From positions 1 through 24,615 of the forward strand of contig JAYUFK010000330.1 of the NCBI GenBank assembly GCA_043739325.1: 24,615 nt of DNA. Reading direction: 5' to 3'. Origin of the DNA: Roseiarcus sp043739325. Lineage in GTDB: Bacteria; Pseudomonadota; Alphaproteobacteria; Rhizobiales; Beijerinckiaceae. Below, in pieces: positions 1 through 8,467 of the stretch (position 1 is the stretch's first letter; every line of letters begins with the position of its first letter). The position numbers were made by a program, and so were the translations under genes. The notes below the pieces were generated by a model that saw only the letters and a program-made list of their open reading frames with translations, made no database searches and was not told where the DNA came from.

Positions 1-60
1 AAGATACTCGCCAAAATCAAGCGCGCCCGCGCGGCGCTCGACAGGGAAGCGGCGGCATGA
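1..60 (+). CDS. C-terminal end of an unidentified protein (partial)
   Basis: Frame 1 is open from the window edge and ends in TGA at 58-60, giving a basic, Ala-rich helical tail (KILAKIKRARAALDREAAA). Its stop overlaps the ATG of the next small ORF as ATGA, the usual sign of translational coupling. Too little is present to name a family, and nineteen open codons could arise by chance. Confidence 0.35.
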   Translation, partial: KILAKIKRARAALDREAAA

Positions 61-206
61 GTTATTGGGCGGCAATTGAGAGTCAGGACACTAGCAGCCT
101 GTCGGACTGGGCCCAAGCTGCCGCGCGGTTGCTCGAATATCTTTTGGAGGGCATTGTCAGACCAATTTTTCGGGCTGTCCCGTGCTGTGGTAGCTTCGGG
201 GCATGA
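57..206 (+). pseudogene. Small ORF interrupted by the IS6-family element
   Basis: An ORF begins at ATG 57, overlapping the stop of the preceding frame by 4 bp. It reads MSYWAAIESQDTSSLSDWAQ and on through about 31 codons before it meets the left terminal repeat of the insertion sequence at 150. It then runs into IS sequence and stops at 206. The product is not recognised. The reading is that a second gene of an operon lost its 3' part to the IS6 insertion. I saw no obvious continuation of the frame to the right of the element, so a deletion may have accompanied the insertion. Confidence 0.35.
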
Positions 207-965
207 GCAACCCATTCCGATATTTCAACAGCTCGCCGGAAGTGATCCGTCTGGTTGTGATGATGTACGTGAAATACCCGTTGTCGCTGAGAAACGTCGA
301 GGATCTCTTGGCCGAGCGCGGGATCGACATCAGCCATGAGACGGTGCGGTTTTGGTGGAACCGGTTTGGCCCGACATTCGCGGCGGAGATCAGAAAGAGG
401 CGGGTTGCACACATGCGTGGCTTCACCCAATGGCGGTGGCATCTGGATGAGGTCTTCGTGAAAATCAACGGCAAGCTCTGTTATCTTTGGCGCGCAGTTG
501 ATCATGAGGGCGAAGTTTTGGAGACGGTGGTCACAGCGAAGCGCGACAGGGCTACGGCGCTGAAGTTTCTGAAGCGCATCATGAAGAAATATGGCCGACC
601 GGGGAGCGTGGTCACGGACGGCCTTTGCTCTTATCCTGCGGCAATGAAAGAGATCGGCAACGCTGATCGCCAAGTAGTCGGTTTTCGGCTCAACGATCGC
701 GCGGAGAATTCGCATCAACCGTTTCGACGACGAGAACGGGCGATGCAGCGATTTCGAAGCACGAAGACACTGCAAAAATTCAGCTCAGTTCAGGCTCAGG
801 TCCACAACCATTTCAACCAGGAGCGTCATCTCGTAGCCCGCGAAGTTTACAAACAGAGACGTTCGGCGGCTCTGGCCGGATGGCGCGCTCTCACGACCTA
901 ACAGCCGCTTGGGTCTGGGCAAGCTGTGCCATACGTGAACGAGCTGCCGTTACTCTGACAAAGCC
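150..965 (+). mobile_element. IS6 (IS26-like) family insertion sequence, 816 bp
   Basis: The ends are defined by a terminal inverted repeat: GGCATTGTCAGA at 150-161 and its near-perfect inverse TCTGACAAAGCC at 954-965, with one mismatch in 12. The repeats enclose one transposase gene. Total length and the short non-coding ends match IS6-family elements, which usually run about 0.8 kb. The expected 8-bp target duplication is not seen: the flanks are TTTTGGAG on the left and TCCGCACG on the right. This fits an old insertion, a flanking deletion, or recombination between copies. Confidence 0.8.
203..901 (+). CDS. IS6/IS26-family transposase
   Basis: This 232-aa protein should catalyse cut-and-join movement of the surrounding element. 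The N-terminal segment (about 1-60) carries the helix-turn-helix-like region typical of IS6 transposases (LSLRNVEDLLAERGIDISHE). The catalytic DDE triad is visible as D82 in WHLDEVFVKING, D139 in VVTDGLCSYP and E169 in NDRAENSHQP, followed by the basic residues seen after the Glu in this family. The length is normal and no frameshift is seen, so the enzyme may be active. The ATG lies 53 bp inside the left repeat. No other gene lies inside the element. Confidence 0.93.
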   Translation: MSNPFRYFNSSPEVIRLVVMMYVKYPLSLRNVEDLLAERGIDISHETVRFWWNRFGPTFAAEIRKRRVAHMRGFTQWRWHLDEVFVKINGKLCYLWRAVDHEGEVLETVVTAKRDRATALKFLKRIMKKYGRPGSVVTDGLCSYPAAMKEIGNADRQVVGFRLNDRAENSHQPFRRRERAMQRFRSTKTLQKFSSVQAQVHNHFNQERHLVAREVYKQRRSAALAGWRALTT

Positions 966-1069
966 TCCGCACGCTCTGCAAGACATTTGGGGCGCCGAAT
1001 TCGCAAGAGATTGAATTTCGCTCAATAACTTCGATATGAGGCGCGTCCCGGACAAAATCGAGACCCAGC

Positions 1070-3034
1070 ATGACCGCCGAACCCGACATCGTCGCCAATC
1101 ATCGCGAAGAGCTCATCGCGCTCCTCACCGAAGCCGCCGAGATCGAGCACGGCCTCATGTGCTGCTATCTCTACGCCGCCTTCAGCCTCAAAACCTCGGA
1201 CGACAGCGGCCTCACCCCGGCGCAACTCGTTGCGACGCGGCGATGGCGCGCCGTCGTCATGGACGTGGCGATCGAGGAGATGATGCATCTCGGCCTCGTC
1301 GCCAACCTGATGTCGGCCATCGGCGCACGGCCGAATTTCTCACGCCAGAACTTCCCGGTCTCTCCCGGCTTCCACCCGGCCGGGGTCGTCGTCGAGCTGA
1401 TGCGCTTCAACAAGGCGACGATCGATCATTTCGTCTTTCTCGAGCGCCCTGAAGGTGTCGAATTGCCGGACGGCGAAGGCTTCGATTCGACGCGCAGCTA
1501 TGAGCGTCGGATGGACGAAGGCGCGCTGCTCCCGAGCGCGCAGGACTTCCTCACTGTCGGCCATCTCTACCGCAGCATCGAGGCGGGCCTCGACAATCTC
1601 GCCCGCAAGCTTGGCGAGAGCGAGCTTTTCATCGGCGCGCCGGGCGCCCAGATGGAGCCGCAGGTGTCGGGCTTCGACAAGCTCATCCGCGTCGCCGATC
1701 TCGCAAGCGCCCGGCGGGCCATCGAGGCCATCGTCGAGCAGAGCGAGGGCGCGCCTGGCCACACCGAGGACAGCCACTACGCAAAGTTCTGCAAGGTGCG
1801 CGATGAATTCGCTGCGATGTGCGCTGCCGATCCGGACTTCGATCCGGCCTGGCCGGCCGCGCATAATCCGGTTCTGCGCTCCCCGCCCGACCCGGAGGGA
1901 CGCCTGCACGTGACGGGGGCCGAGGCGCGCCAGTTGCTCGATGTCGCCAATTCGGCCTATGGGCTGATGCTGCGCTGCCTCATGGGCTCGTTCGGCCAGC
2001 CCGACGCCTCCGAGGCGGATCAAGGCGTTCTCTACGGCGCCGCCATCGACCTGATGCACGCCGTCGCGCCCTTGGCCGAGCGCCTCGCGCGCACGGCGGC
2101 GCGCGTCGACGCCGCCACACCGACGGCCGGCATGACTTTCACCCTCCCCCGCTCGATCACGGCCGTCGCGACGATCCCGCTCGCCCTCCGGTTTGCGGCC
2201 GAGCGCGCCGAAGAGATTGCGCACTTTTGCGAGGCCCATGCGCAGGACTCACCCGAACTTGGCGCCGCCACGCCGGGCTTCGTCGCCGTCGCAAAAAACC
2301 TGAAGGCGCGGCTCGCGGCTCGCGGCGAACCGGCGATCGCGCCGGGGCCGACGCCAGCCCTAGCCCCGACGCCCAACGCGCCGCTGACGCGGCCGTCTGG
2401 CGACGTCGAAGAGGCGGTCGGCAAAGACGTCACCATCTGCTTCAACGCCAAACGCTGCATCCATTCGCGCTTTTGTGTGCTGGAGGCGCCCAACGTCTTC
2501 AAGGCCAACACGCCCGGCAAGTGGCTCTACCCTGATGCGATGGAGGTCGAACGGCTGGTTGCGATTGCCGAGAAATGCCCGTCAGGCGCGGTGACGTATG
2601 TGCGGCGCGGCGACAAGTCAGAAGAGCCCGCGCCGCTGGTAAATGTCGCGCGCATCCGCGAGAACGGCCCCTACGCGCTCAGCGCCGACATCGATCTTGC
2701 TGGCGAGGCGTTGCTGCGCGCGACGCTCTGCCGTTGCGGGGCGTCGAAGAACAAACCGTTTTGCGATGGCTCCCACAGTTCCATCGGCTTCACGGCGTCG
2801 GGCGAGTTCGCGACGCGGCCCAGCGAGCCGCTGGACCCGCGGGCGGGCAAGCTGACCGTCACGCTCCGCACCAACGGCCCGCTTAAGGTGAGCGGCCCGC
2901 TCGAAATTTGCTCCGGCACGGGACGAACGGTCGATCGCGTCACGACGACGGCGCTGTGCCGCTGCGGCGGCTCGGCCAACAAGCCCTTTTGCGACGGCAC
3001 GCACGCGCGCATCGGCTTTCGCAGCGATATGTGA
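1070..3034 (+). CDS. Multidomain iron protein: ferritin-like + divergent 4Fe-4S + two CDGSH domains
   Basis: This 654-aa protein combines iron modules. Residues about 10-240 match the ferritin-like domain also found in VioB-type proteins, with helical metal-ligand motifs AEIEHGLMCCYLY (E24, E26, H27) and IEEMMHLGLVANLM (E69, E70, H73). Residues about 450-515 (ICFNAKRCIHSRFC, later EKCPSGAVTYV) resemble the divergent 4Fe-4S mono-cluster domain (Fer4_19). Two CDGSH/mitoNEET [2Fe-2S] motifs follow: C554, C556, C565, H569 (CRCGASKNKPFCDGSH) and C630, C632, C641, H645 (CRCGGSANKPFCDGTH). A Pro/Ala-rich linker near 420-445 separates the ferritin-like and Fe-S halves. No signal peptide is seen, so it is probably cytosolic. 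Function is unproven; iron or redox handling, or oxidative tailoring, is plausible. The start has only a weak ribosome site. It stands alone on this strand. Confidence 0.88.
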   Translation: MTAEPDIVANHREELIALLTEAAEIEHGLMCCYLYAAFSLKTSDDSGLTPAQLVATRRWRAVVMDVAIEEMMHLGLVANLMSAIGARPNFSRQNFPVSPGFHPAGVVVELMRFNKATIDHFVFLERPEGVELPDGEGFDSTRSYERRMDEGALLPSAQDFLTVGHLYRSIEAGLDNLARKLGESELFIGAPGAQMEPQVSGFDKLIRVADLASARRAIEAIVEQSEGAPGHTEDSHYAKFCKVRDEFAAMCAADPDFDPAWPAAHNPVLRSPPDPEGRLHVTGAEARQLLDVANSAYGLMLRCLMGSFGQPDASEADQGVLYGAAIDLMHAVAPLAERLARTAARVDAATPTAGMTFTLPRSITAVATIPLALRFAAERAEEIAHFCEAHAQDSPELGAATPGFVAVAKNLKARLAARGEPAIAPGPTPALAPTPNAPLTRPSGDVEEAVGKDVTICFNAKRCIHSRFCVLEAPNVFKANTPGKWLYPDAMEVERLVAIAEKCPSGAVTYVRRGDKSEEPAPLVNVARIRENGPYALSADIDLAGEALLRATLCRCGASKNKPFCDGSHSSIGFTASGEFATRPSEPLDPRAGKLTVTLRTNGPLKVSGPLEICSGTGRTVDRVTTTALCRCGGSANKPFCDGTHARIGFRSDM

Positions 3035-3419
3035 TCCAAACTCGGCTCAAATGCTATTTTCTCGTCGTCGGCTCGACTTGTTGCCGGCCGAAGAGGTGTT
3101 CGCGACTGATCCTATTTTACGGCCCGAACTTCGACGCCGCAGGAATTTTCTTGCGGCGCCGTTGGCTTCGTCGTGCAGAATTCAAGGATACTGTTGAAAA
3201 CTCGAATCTTTGGGTCAACCACAATTCTCGCGGAGAGTGGCGGCTACGGAAGAAATTCCCGCGAGGCCTTCAGCCAATCCATGAGAGCTCCCGCCAGCCC
3301 GCCTTGCAATAAGTCCCAACGCTGAATCAGAAGCACTCTTAAAAGTGACTTTTCGATTTCCATAAAGCGTTAGCGCTACGGGCGACTGATGGCATGTCCG
3401 CTCTCGATTGGCCCCCTCC
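3035..3419. other. Gene-free gap between convergent genes
   Basis: These 385 bp separate the multidomain iron protein (plus) from the last gene of the catabolic operon (minus). No ORF here has recognisable homology. It holds a GC-rich hairpin (listed separately) and a small AT-rich inverted repeat AAAAGTGACTTTT at 3341-3353. Neither is followed by a clear T-run, so no convincing intrinsic terminator can be named for either convergent gene. Confidence 0.5.
3135..3158. repeat. Inverted repeat / hairpin in the convergent gap
   Basis: CGCCGCA at 3135-3141 and TGCGGCG at 3152-3158 are perfect 7-bp arms, and the inner GAA/TTC can extend the stem. It lies about 100 bp past the stop of the iron-protein gene. 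No T-tract follows on either strand, so it may be an mRNA 3'-end structure rather than a classical terminator. Confidence 0.4.
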
Positions 3420-5036
3420 TCACGGCAAATTGACGGCGGGCAGCGGCGTTCGTTCGCGTATCAGGTCCGCTCCTTTTTCGCCGATCATGATCGTCGGGGC
3501 GTTGGTGTTGGACGAAACAATGCGGGGCATGACGGAAGCATCGCACACGCGCAGCCCTTCGAGACCGCGAACTTTCAGATTTGCCGGATCGACGACCGCC
3601 ATTTCGTCGTGGCCCATCCGGCACGTGCCGACCGGATGATGATCGGTCTTGGCCGTCAGGCAAGCGTAGTCGATAAGATCGTCGTCAGACATTTTTCCTG
3701 GCGACGGCATGCGCTGGGCAAGCAAGAATGGCCTGAAGGCCTCCTGTTGCATGATTTCTATCGCCATGCGCAGGCCTTTGAGCGAAATATCGCGATCATA
3801 GGGATCCGCCCAGTAGTTGGGATCGATAAAAGGCGAGTCGGCCGGGTTCGCCGATTTCAATGTCATTGAACCTCGAGAGCGCGGCCGCAGGAACGCTGAG
3901 TTGATGGTGACGCCGGGATTCTTTAGCCGCTCAACGCCCGCTTCAATGCCGGAACCAAGTCCAAGATGAAACTGGACGTCGGGTGAACGCGCCGATGGAT
4001 CGGCGGTTGCGAAACCGCCGGTTTCAAATAGGCTGGAGGCCGCAGGACCCTTGCGGAAAAGAAGATATTGCAACCCGGCCCAAGCGCTGCGGTGAGGCCT
4101 CGCGTAGCCGTCGTAAGTATGGTCGCCGCTGCATTCGCCGATCGCGTAGAGATCGAGGTGGTCCTGCAGGTTTTTCCCGACGCCGGGCAAATGGTGAGCG
4201 GACTCGACGCCGAGCGCTCGCAGTTCATCCGCAGGACCAATGCCGGAGAGCAGCAGCAGCCGTGCCGAACCCATCGTTCCCGAGCAGACAATGACATCGC
4301 GATCTGCGCGCAATATCTCGTTGGCTGCGGTGCCGACGGACCGCACTTCGACACCAGTCGCACGACCTTTGTCCGCCAGCACGCGCAGACAAAATGTTGC
4401 TATGCGAATTGTAAGATTTGGCCGTGCGCGGATCGGATCGATATAGGCTTTCGACGCCGATGAACGGCGCCCATTTCGGATCGTCACCTGATAGAGGCCG
4501 ACGCCTTCTTGCGTCGCGCCGTTAAAATCGGGATTGTAGGGATAGCCAGCCTGCTGCCCGGCCTTGATGAAAGCGTAATCGATGGGAATGGGATTGATCG
4601 GATCGATGACGCCAATTGGGCCCCCGACGCCGTGATATGCGTTGGTCAACTTCTGATTGTCTTCCGCCCGCTTAAAATACGGCAGAACGTCCGCGTAGCC
4701 CCAGCCCTGGCAGTGCTCATCGAAGGCCCAGGCGTCGTAATCGGCGCGATTGCCGCGGGTGTAAATCTGCGCGTTGATAGAGGATCCGCCGCCGAGCACT
4801 TTGGCTTGTGTGTACCAAAACACCCGATTTTTCATGTGGCGTTGCGGCACGGTGGACCAGCCCCAGCTCGCGATGCCCTTGGTCAACTTGGCGAAGCCCG
4901 CGGGGATGGCAAAATAGGGATGCCAATCCTTTCCGCCGGCCTCAATGAGCAGCACGCGAACCGACGGGTCCTCGCTAAGGCGGTTCGCCAGAACGCAACC
5001 GGCCGGCCCGGCCCCTGTGATGATGTAGTCGTACAT
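3420..5036 (-). CDS. GMC-family FAD-dependent oxidoreductase (choline/alcohol dehydrogenase type)
   Basis: This 538-aa flavoenzyme is expected to oxidise an alcohol to an aldehyde or ketone. The FAD-binding GxGxxG motif is at the N-terminus (YIITGAGPAGCVLANRLSED), followed by the GMC signature around KVLGGGSSINAQIYTRGN. The active-site segment HHPVGTCRMG puts the catalytic base at about H467, and SSNTNAPTIMIGEKGADLI supplies the second active-site residue, Asn near 512. An Asn there resembles choline oxidase/dehydrogenase enzymes rather than His/His members. There is no signal peptide. It is the last gene of the minus-strand operon, 12 bp after the SDR gene. Neighbouring sugar transport genes suggest a polyol, sugar or sugar-derived alcohol rather than choline, but the substrate is unknown. 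Confidence 0.93.
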   Translation of the reverse strand: MYDYIITGAGPAGCVLANRLSEDPSVRVLLIEAGGKDWHPYFAIPAGFAKLTKGIASWGWSTVPQRHMKNRVFWYTQAKVLGGGSSINAQIYTRGNRADYDAWAFDEHCQGWGYADVLPYFKRAEDNQKLTNAYHGVGGPIGVIDPINPIPIDYAFIKAGQQAGYPYNPDFNGATQEGVGLYQVTIRNGRRSSASKAYIDPIRARPNLTIRIATFCLRVLADKGRATGVEVRSVGTAANEILRADRDVIVCSGTMGSARLLLLSGIGPADELRALGVESAHHLPGVGKNLQDHLDLYAIGECSGDHTYDGYARPHRSAWAGLQYLLFRKGPAASSLFETGGFATADPSARSPDVQFHLGLGSGIEAGVERLKNPGVTINSAFLRPRSRGSMTLKSANPADSPFIDPNYWADPYDRDISLKGLRMAIEIMQQEAFRPFLLAQRMPSPGKMSDDDLIDYACLTAKTDHHPVGTCRMGHDEMAVVDPANLKVRGLEGLRVCDASVMPRIVSSNTNAPTIMIGEKGADLIRERTPLPAVNLP

Positions 5037-5048
5037 TGCCGCCAGTTT

Positions 5049-5822
5049 CTAGAGTTTTGGCAGGGAAAGCCCGCCGTCGGCTTGAATGATCGAGCCTGTC
5101 GCGAATTGGAATGCGCCCGAAGCGAGCGATGCGACACATTTGGCCACGTCGTCGGTCTCGCCCCAGCGCCGCATCGGCGTTAGCCCGTCTGCAATCGCCG
5201 CGTCATATTTCGCCGCGACGCCGGCAGTCATGTCAGTACGGATTATTCCGGGCCGCACTTCGAATACCGCTATATTTTCCGGTGCGAGGCGTAGCGCGAA
5301 GGCCCTCATCGCCATGGACAGGCCCGCCTTTGAAACACAATATTCTGTTCTCTCGGGCGACGCCATGTTGGCCGATACGGAAGTGATGGTGATAATCGAG
5401 CGCGGCTGTTGCGCCGTCGGCGAGCCAAGCATCGCTCTTGCGACGGCTTGCGTGAAAAACAATGAGCCGCGCAGATTGACGTTCATCACTGCGTCGAAAT
5501 TCTCCGCGCTTAAGTCGAGTAAATCGCCGCGCATGACCGCGCCACGGCCGGCATTGTTGATGAGGCAATCGAGGCGTCCGAAATGCTCGAGTACTGACGC
5601 GACCAACTCAGCGTGAGTGTCGATAGCTCCTAGATCGTGCTCGAGGAATGTCGATTTAGCGCCCACCGCCTCAATTGCGCGCAAGGCGTCGCGAGCCGCC
5701 TCGTCGATGACAATATCGGTCCCCGCGATGTCGAAGCCGGCCTGCGCAAGCGCCTCGGCGCAAGCGCGGCCAATGCCGCGACGGGCGCCAGTAACAAGGG
5801 CAACCGGCCTGCTTGCGCTCAT
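5049..5822 (-). CDS. SDR-family NAD(P)-dependent oxidoreductase
   Basis: This 257-aa classical short-chain dehydrogenase has the cofactor motif TGARRGIG at 11-18, the structural NNAG at 89-92 and the catalytic set N116, a Ser of TSVSAN (148/150), Y161 and K165 (YCVSK). It ends in the C-terminal GSIIQADGGLSLP typical of FabG-like enzymes. It is annotated by analogy with 3-ketoacyl-ACP-reductase-type SDRs, but in a sugar-catabolic operon it more probably interconverts a ketone and a secondary alcohol. Its ATG overlaps the stop of the upstream GMC gene by 4 bp (5819-5822), so the two are translationally coupled. This supports consecutive oxidations of one substrate. Confidence 0.93.
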   Translation of the reverse strand: MSASRPVALVTGARRGIGRACAEALAQAGFDIAGTDIVIDEAARDALRAIEAVGAKSTFLEHDLGAIDTHAELVASVLEHFGRLDCLINNAGRGAVMRGDLLDLSAENFDAVMNVNLRGSLFFTQAVARAMLGSPTAQQPRSIITITSVSANMASPERTEYCVSKAGLSMAMRAFALRLAPENIAVFEVRPGIIRTDMTAGVAAKYDAAIADGLTPMRRWGETDDVAKCVASLASGAFQFATGSIIQADGGLSLPKL

Positions 5823-7333
5823 CGTTTCAATTCCGTCTTGGCGAAATGATCGGCGGCGCGCAGCGCCAGCGCAGCGACTGTCAGCGACGGGTTTACGGCG
5901 GCGGAAGTCGGCAGCACGCTGGCGTCAACCACGAAGAGGTTTGGGTGGTCGAACGCGCGGCATTGCGGATCGACCGCCGCCCTGGCGGGATCGGCGCCCA
6001 TGCGGATCGTGCCGCACTGATGCGACGGCGTGCGCCGATCGAACGGCTTGACGAGGACGATCGGGAATCCCGCCGCGCGCAGCACTTCGCGCATCCGCGC
6101 GATAAGGCCGTTCTGCGCCGCCATGTTGGAGGGCCGCCAGTCCAGCATCACGCGCGGCCCGTCGAGCCAAACGCGGCTATCGGGGGAAGGCAAATCCTCG
6201 CTCATCAGATAAAAATCGACGGCGCGGCGCGCCATCAGTTCAAGCGCGAATTCCGGGGCGAGGCGCAACTGCGACTTCAGAATTGCGCCCGATATTTTTC
6301 CGAGCAATTGCACGTTGCCGAGCGGCGGCCCGCCTCGCCCGTCGTTGAGGTAAAAGTCGTTAAGGCCGACGGTCTTCTGATAGATCGAGTCGTTGCGCCG
6401 AAGCGGATGGATTGCCAGCGCAGCGGAAGAATTGTGATTCATGAAATGGCGGCCGACCTGATCGGCGCGATTGGCCAGACCGTTCGCCATTGCGCCATTT
6501 GCGGACCCCAGCAGCAACAGCGCAGAATTTACCGCGCCGGCGCAGAGCACGACAAATCGCGGCGTCAGGCCCCGGGTCTCTCCGGCTTTCTCAATGACCA
6601 CAGCAGTGATGTTTTTGCCGCTTGCGTCCGTTTCGAGCCGCACGACCCGCGCGCCGGTTTCGAGCGTGACGTTCGTATGCGCTAGGGCGCTGCTGAGCGC
6701 GCAGTTCTCCGCGTCCATCTTGCCGGTGTTCGTATCGGGAAACGCATCCCAAGGTGTCCTCGCGCGCGCCATCCACCGGTCGATGTCGACGCCTAAAGGC
6801 AATGAGAATGGATGCATTCCGATCTGCGCGAGGCGTTCACGCAAGGCCGCGATGGTGGGTTCGTCCGGAACCGGCGCAAAGGCATAGGGCGACGAATGGC
6901 GCGGCTCGGTTGGATCCTCGCCCAGCTTGCCCCGAACCCGATAAAGCGCCTCAGCTTGCGTGTACCAGGGTTCAATTTCGTCGTAGTCAAATGGCCAGCC
7001 CGGGGTGGCGCCTTCGGCATACTGGATCGGACGAAAATCCTCGGCGCGATAGCGGATCAGCACGGCGCCGTAGAACTTGGTGTTTCCGCCGACGTAATAG
7101 TAATTGCCGGGATTGAACGCTTCACCCGCGGCATCAAACCATTGCTCCTTGGGGCGGAACACGCCTCGCTGGAAAATGGCGCGATCGTCACGCGTTTCCG
7201 GCGTATCGAGCAACCGCTCGCCGCGCTCCAGAATGAGGATGCGGGCCCCTGTGGGCGCGAGCCCTGCGGCGAATGTCGCGCCGCCCATGCCCGAGCCGAT
7301 GACGACGACGTCAATATCGTCTCGCGGACCCAT
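5819..7333 (-). CDS. GMC-family oxidoreductase, gluconate/sugar-dehydrogenase-like
   Basis: This 504-aa FAD enzyme has the N-terminal dinucleotide motif VVVIGSGMGGATFA. The glycine-rich stretch YYYVGGNTKFYGAVLIRYR aligns with GMC proteins of the gluconate-dehydrogenase large-subunit type. The C-terminal active site has SHQCGTIRMG (H438) and NPSLTVAALALRAADH (N481), which favours that subgroup over the choline-dehydrogenase type of the other GMC gene here. No Tat or Sec signal is present, so it is probably cytoplasmic, unlike periplasmic sugar dehydrogenases. The gene follows the ABC ATPase gene by 15 bp and overlaps the SDR gene by 4 bp. It probably oxidises a ring or chain hydroxyl of the imported compound; the substrate is unknown. 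Confidence 0.9.
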   Translation of the reverse strand: MGPRDDIDVVVIGSGMGGATFAAGLAPTGARILILERGERLLDTPETRDDRAIFQRGVFRPKEQWFDAAGEAFNPGNYYYVGGNTKFYGAVLIRYRAEDFRPIQYAEGATPGWPFDYDEIEPWYTQAEALYRVRGKLGEDPTEPRHSSPYAFAPVPDEPTIAALRERLAQIGMHPFSLPLGVDIDRWMARARTPWDAFPDTNTGKMDAENCALSSALAHTNVTLETGARVVRLETDASGKNITAVVIEKAGETRGLTPRFVVLCAGAVNSALLLLGSANGAMANGLANRADQVGRHFMNHNSSAALAIHPLRRNDSIYQKTVGLNDFYLNDGRGGPPLGNVQLLGKISGAILKSQLRLAPEFALELMARRAVDFYLMSEDLPSPDSRVWLDGPRVMLDWRPSNMAAQNGLIARMREVLRAAGFPIVLVKPFDRRTPSHQCGTIRMGADPARAAVDPQCRAFDHPNLFVVDASVLPTSAAVNPSLTVAALALRAADHFAKTELKR

Positions 7334-7348
7334 CGACGTAGCTCCGCT

Positions 7349-8461
7349 TCAGATTCTGACGCCGGAGCCTGGATCGAACAGCAACGCCTTGTCGAGGTTG
7401 AACGCAAACGAAATTGTTTGGCCCGGTTGAGCCTCCGTCTCGGCTCGCATTCGCGCCGTGACTTCCTTGCCGGCGATATGTGTAACGACAAACGTGTCGG
7501 AACCGGCAGGCTGCACAACTTCGACCTGCGCATTGACCATCGATATGCCCCTCGAATTACGATCGGCCCCATCCGCGTCGGTAATCGCTTCCGGTCGAAT
7601 TCCGAGAATGACCTCCCGGCCGTCCGTCAGCGCGTTGACGTCCACGCCGCGCGGCGCGGGAAGCGCTATTTGCGCACCTGACGCACGCGTCAGGACCACA
7701 TTCGCCGCGCCATTCGCCCGCGCGATCTTGCCTGATATGAGGTTCATCGACGGGGAACCCATGAAGTCGGCGACAAACAGATTGGTCGGTCGATTGTAAA
7801 TCTCCGCGGGAGACCCGACCTGCTGGAGAACGCCGTCTTTCAAAACAGCGATCTTCGTCGCCAGGGTCATCGCTTCGATCTGATCGTGCGTGACATAAAC
7901 GATCGTCGTCCCGGTCGCCTGATGCAGGCGCTTGATTTCGGTGCGCATGTCGACGCGCAATTTGGCGTCAAGATTGGATAAGGGTTCGTCAAACAGGAAG
8001 ACGCGCGGTTTGCGAACGAGGGCGCGGCCCATCGCGACGCGTTGGCGCTGTCCGCCCGACAATTGCCCGGGGCGGCGCTTGAGCAGATGTTCGAGCTGCA
8101 AGGTCTTGGCGACGTCGGCTACCGCGGCGTCACGCTCCGCCCTTGGCGCCCCGCGCATTTCCATGCCGAACGCCATGTTCTGTTCGACAGTCATATTGGG
8201 ATAGAGCGCGTAGGACTGGAACACCATCGCGATGTCGCGCTTGGAGGGATGAAGATCGTTGACGATTGATCCGTCGATCGAAATTTCGCCTTCGCTGATG
8301 CTTTCGAGCCCGGCGATCGTATTGAGCAAGGTCGATTTCCCACACCCAGAAGGACCGACAAGGACAAGAAAGCCGCCCTTCTCCAGCGTCAGATTGATGC
8401 CCTTGAGAATCTCGACCGCACCAAAACGTTTTTTCAGATTGACAATTTCCAGGAAAGACAT
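7349..8461 (-). CDS. Carbohydrate ABC transporter ATP-binding protein (MalK/UgpC family)
   Basis: This 370-aa protein energises import through the two adjacent permeases. Visible motifs are Walker A GPSGCGKST (36-44), the Q-loop region MVFQSYALYPNM, the signature LSGGQRQR (134-141), Walker B VFLFDEPLSNLDAK with catalytic E159, and the H-loop VYVTHDQIEAMT. The C-terminal third (about 240-370) is the TOBE/OB regulatory region seen in MalK and UgpC (GIRPEAI and onward). Length is normal. An AAGGG ribosome site lies at the 3' end of the upstream permease gene, 6 bp away. Such ATPases often serve several sugars, so it gives no substrate specificity. Confidence 0.96.
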   Translation of the reverse strand: MSFLEIVNLKKRFGAVEILKGINLTLEKGGFLVLVGPSGCGKSTLLNTIAGLESISEGEISIDGSIVNDLHPSKRDIAMVFQSYALYPNMTVEQNMAFGMEMRGAPRAERDAAVADVAKTLQLEHLLKRRPGQLSGGQRQRVAMGRALVRKPRVFLFDEPLSNLDAKLRVDMRTEIKRLHQATGTTIVYVTHDQIEAMTLATKIAVLKDGVLQQVGSPAEIYNRPTNLFVADFMGSPSMNLISGKIARANGAANVVLTRASGAQIALPAPRGVDVNALTDGREVILGIRPEAITDADGADRNSRGISMVNAQVEVVQPAGSDTFVVTHIAGKEVTARMRAETEAQPGQTISFAFNLDKALLFDPGSGVRI

Positions 8462-8467
8462 TGCTTG

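Noticed and set aside
83..775. Long minus-strand frame of 230 codons opposite the IS6 transposase
   Set aside because: It is antisense to a clear DDE transposase, has no family features, and is a GC-rich shadow frame.
1340..2239. Minus-strand frame of 299 codons inside the iron-protein gene
   Set aside because: Its composition (Arg/Gly/Ala-rich) and full overlap with a gene with recognised domains mark it as a shadow.
5041..5052. TCTAGAG near the SDR stop as another LacI-type operator
   Set aside because: It lacks the symmetric second half of the CTAGAYCGATCTA site and merely includes the stop codon.
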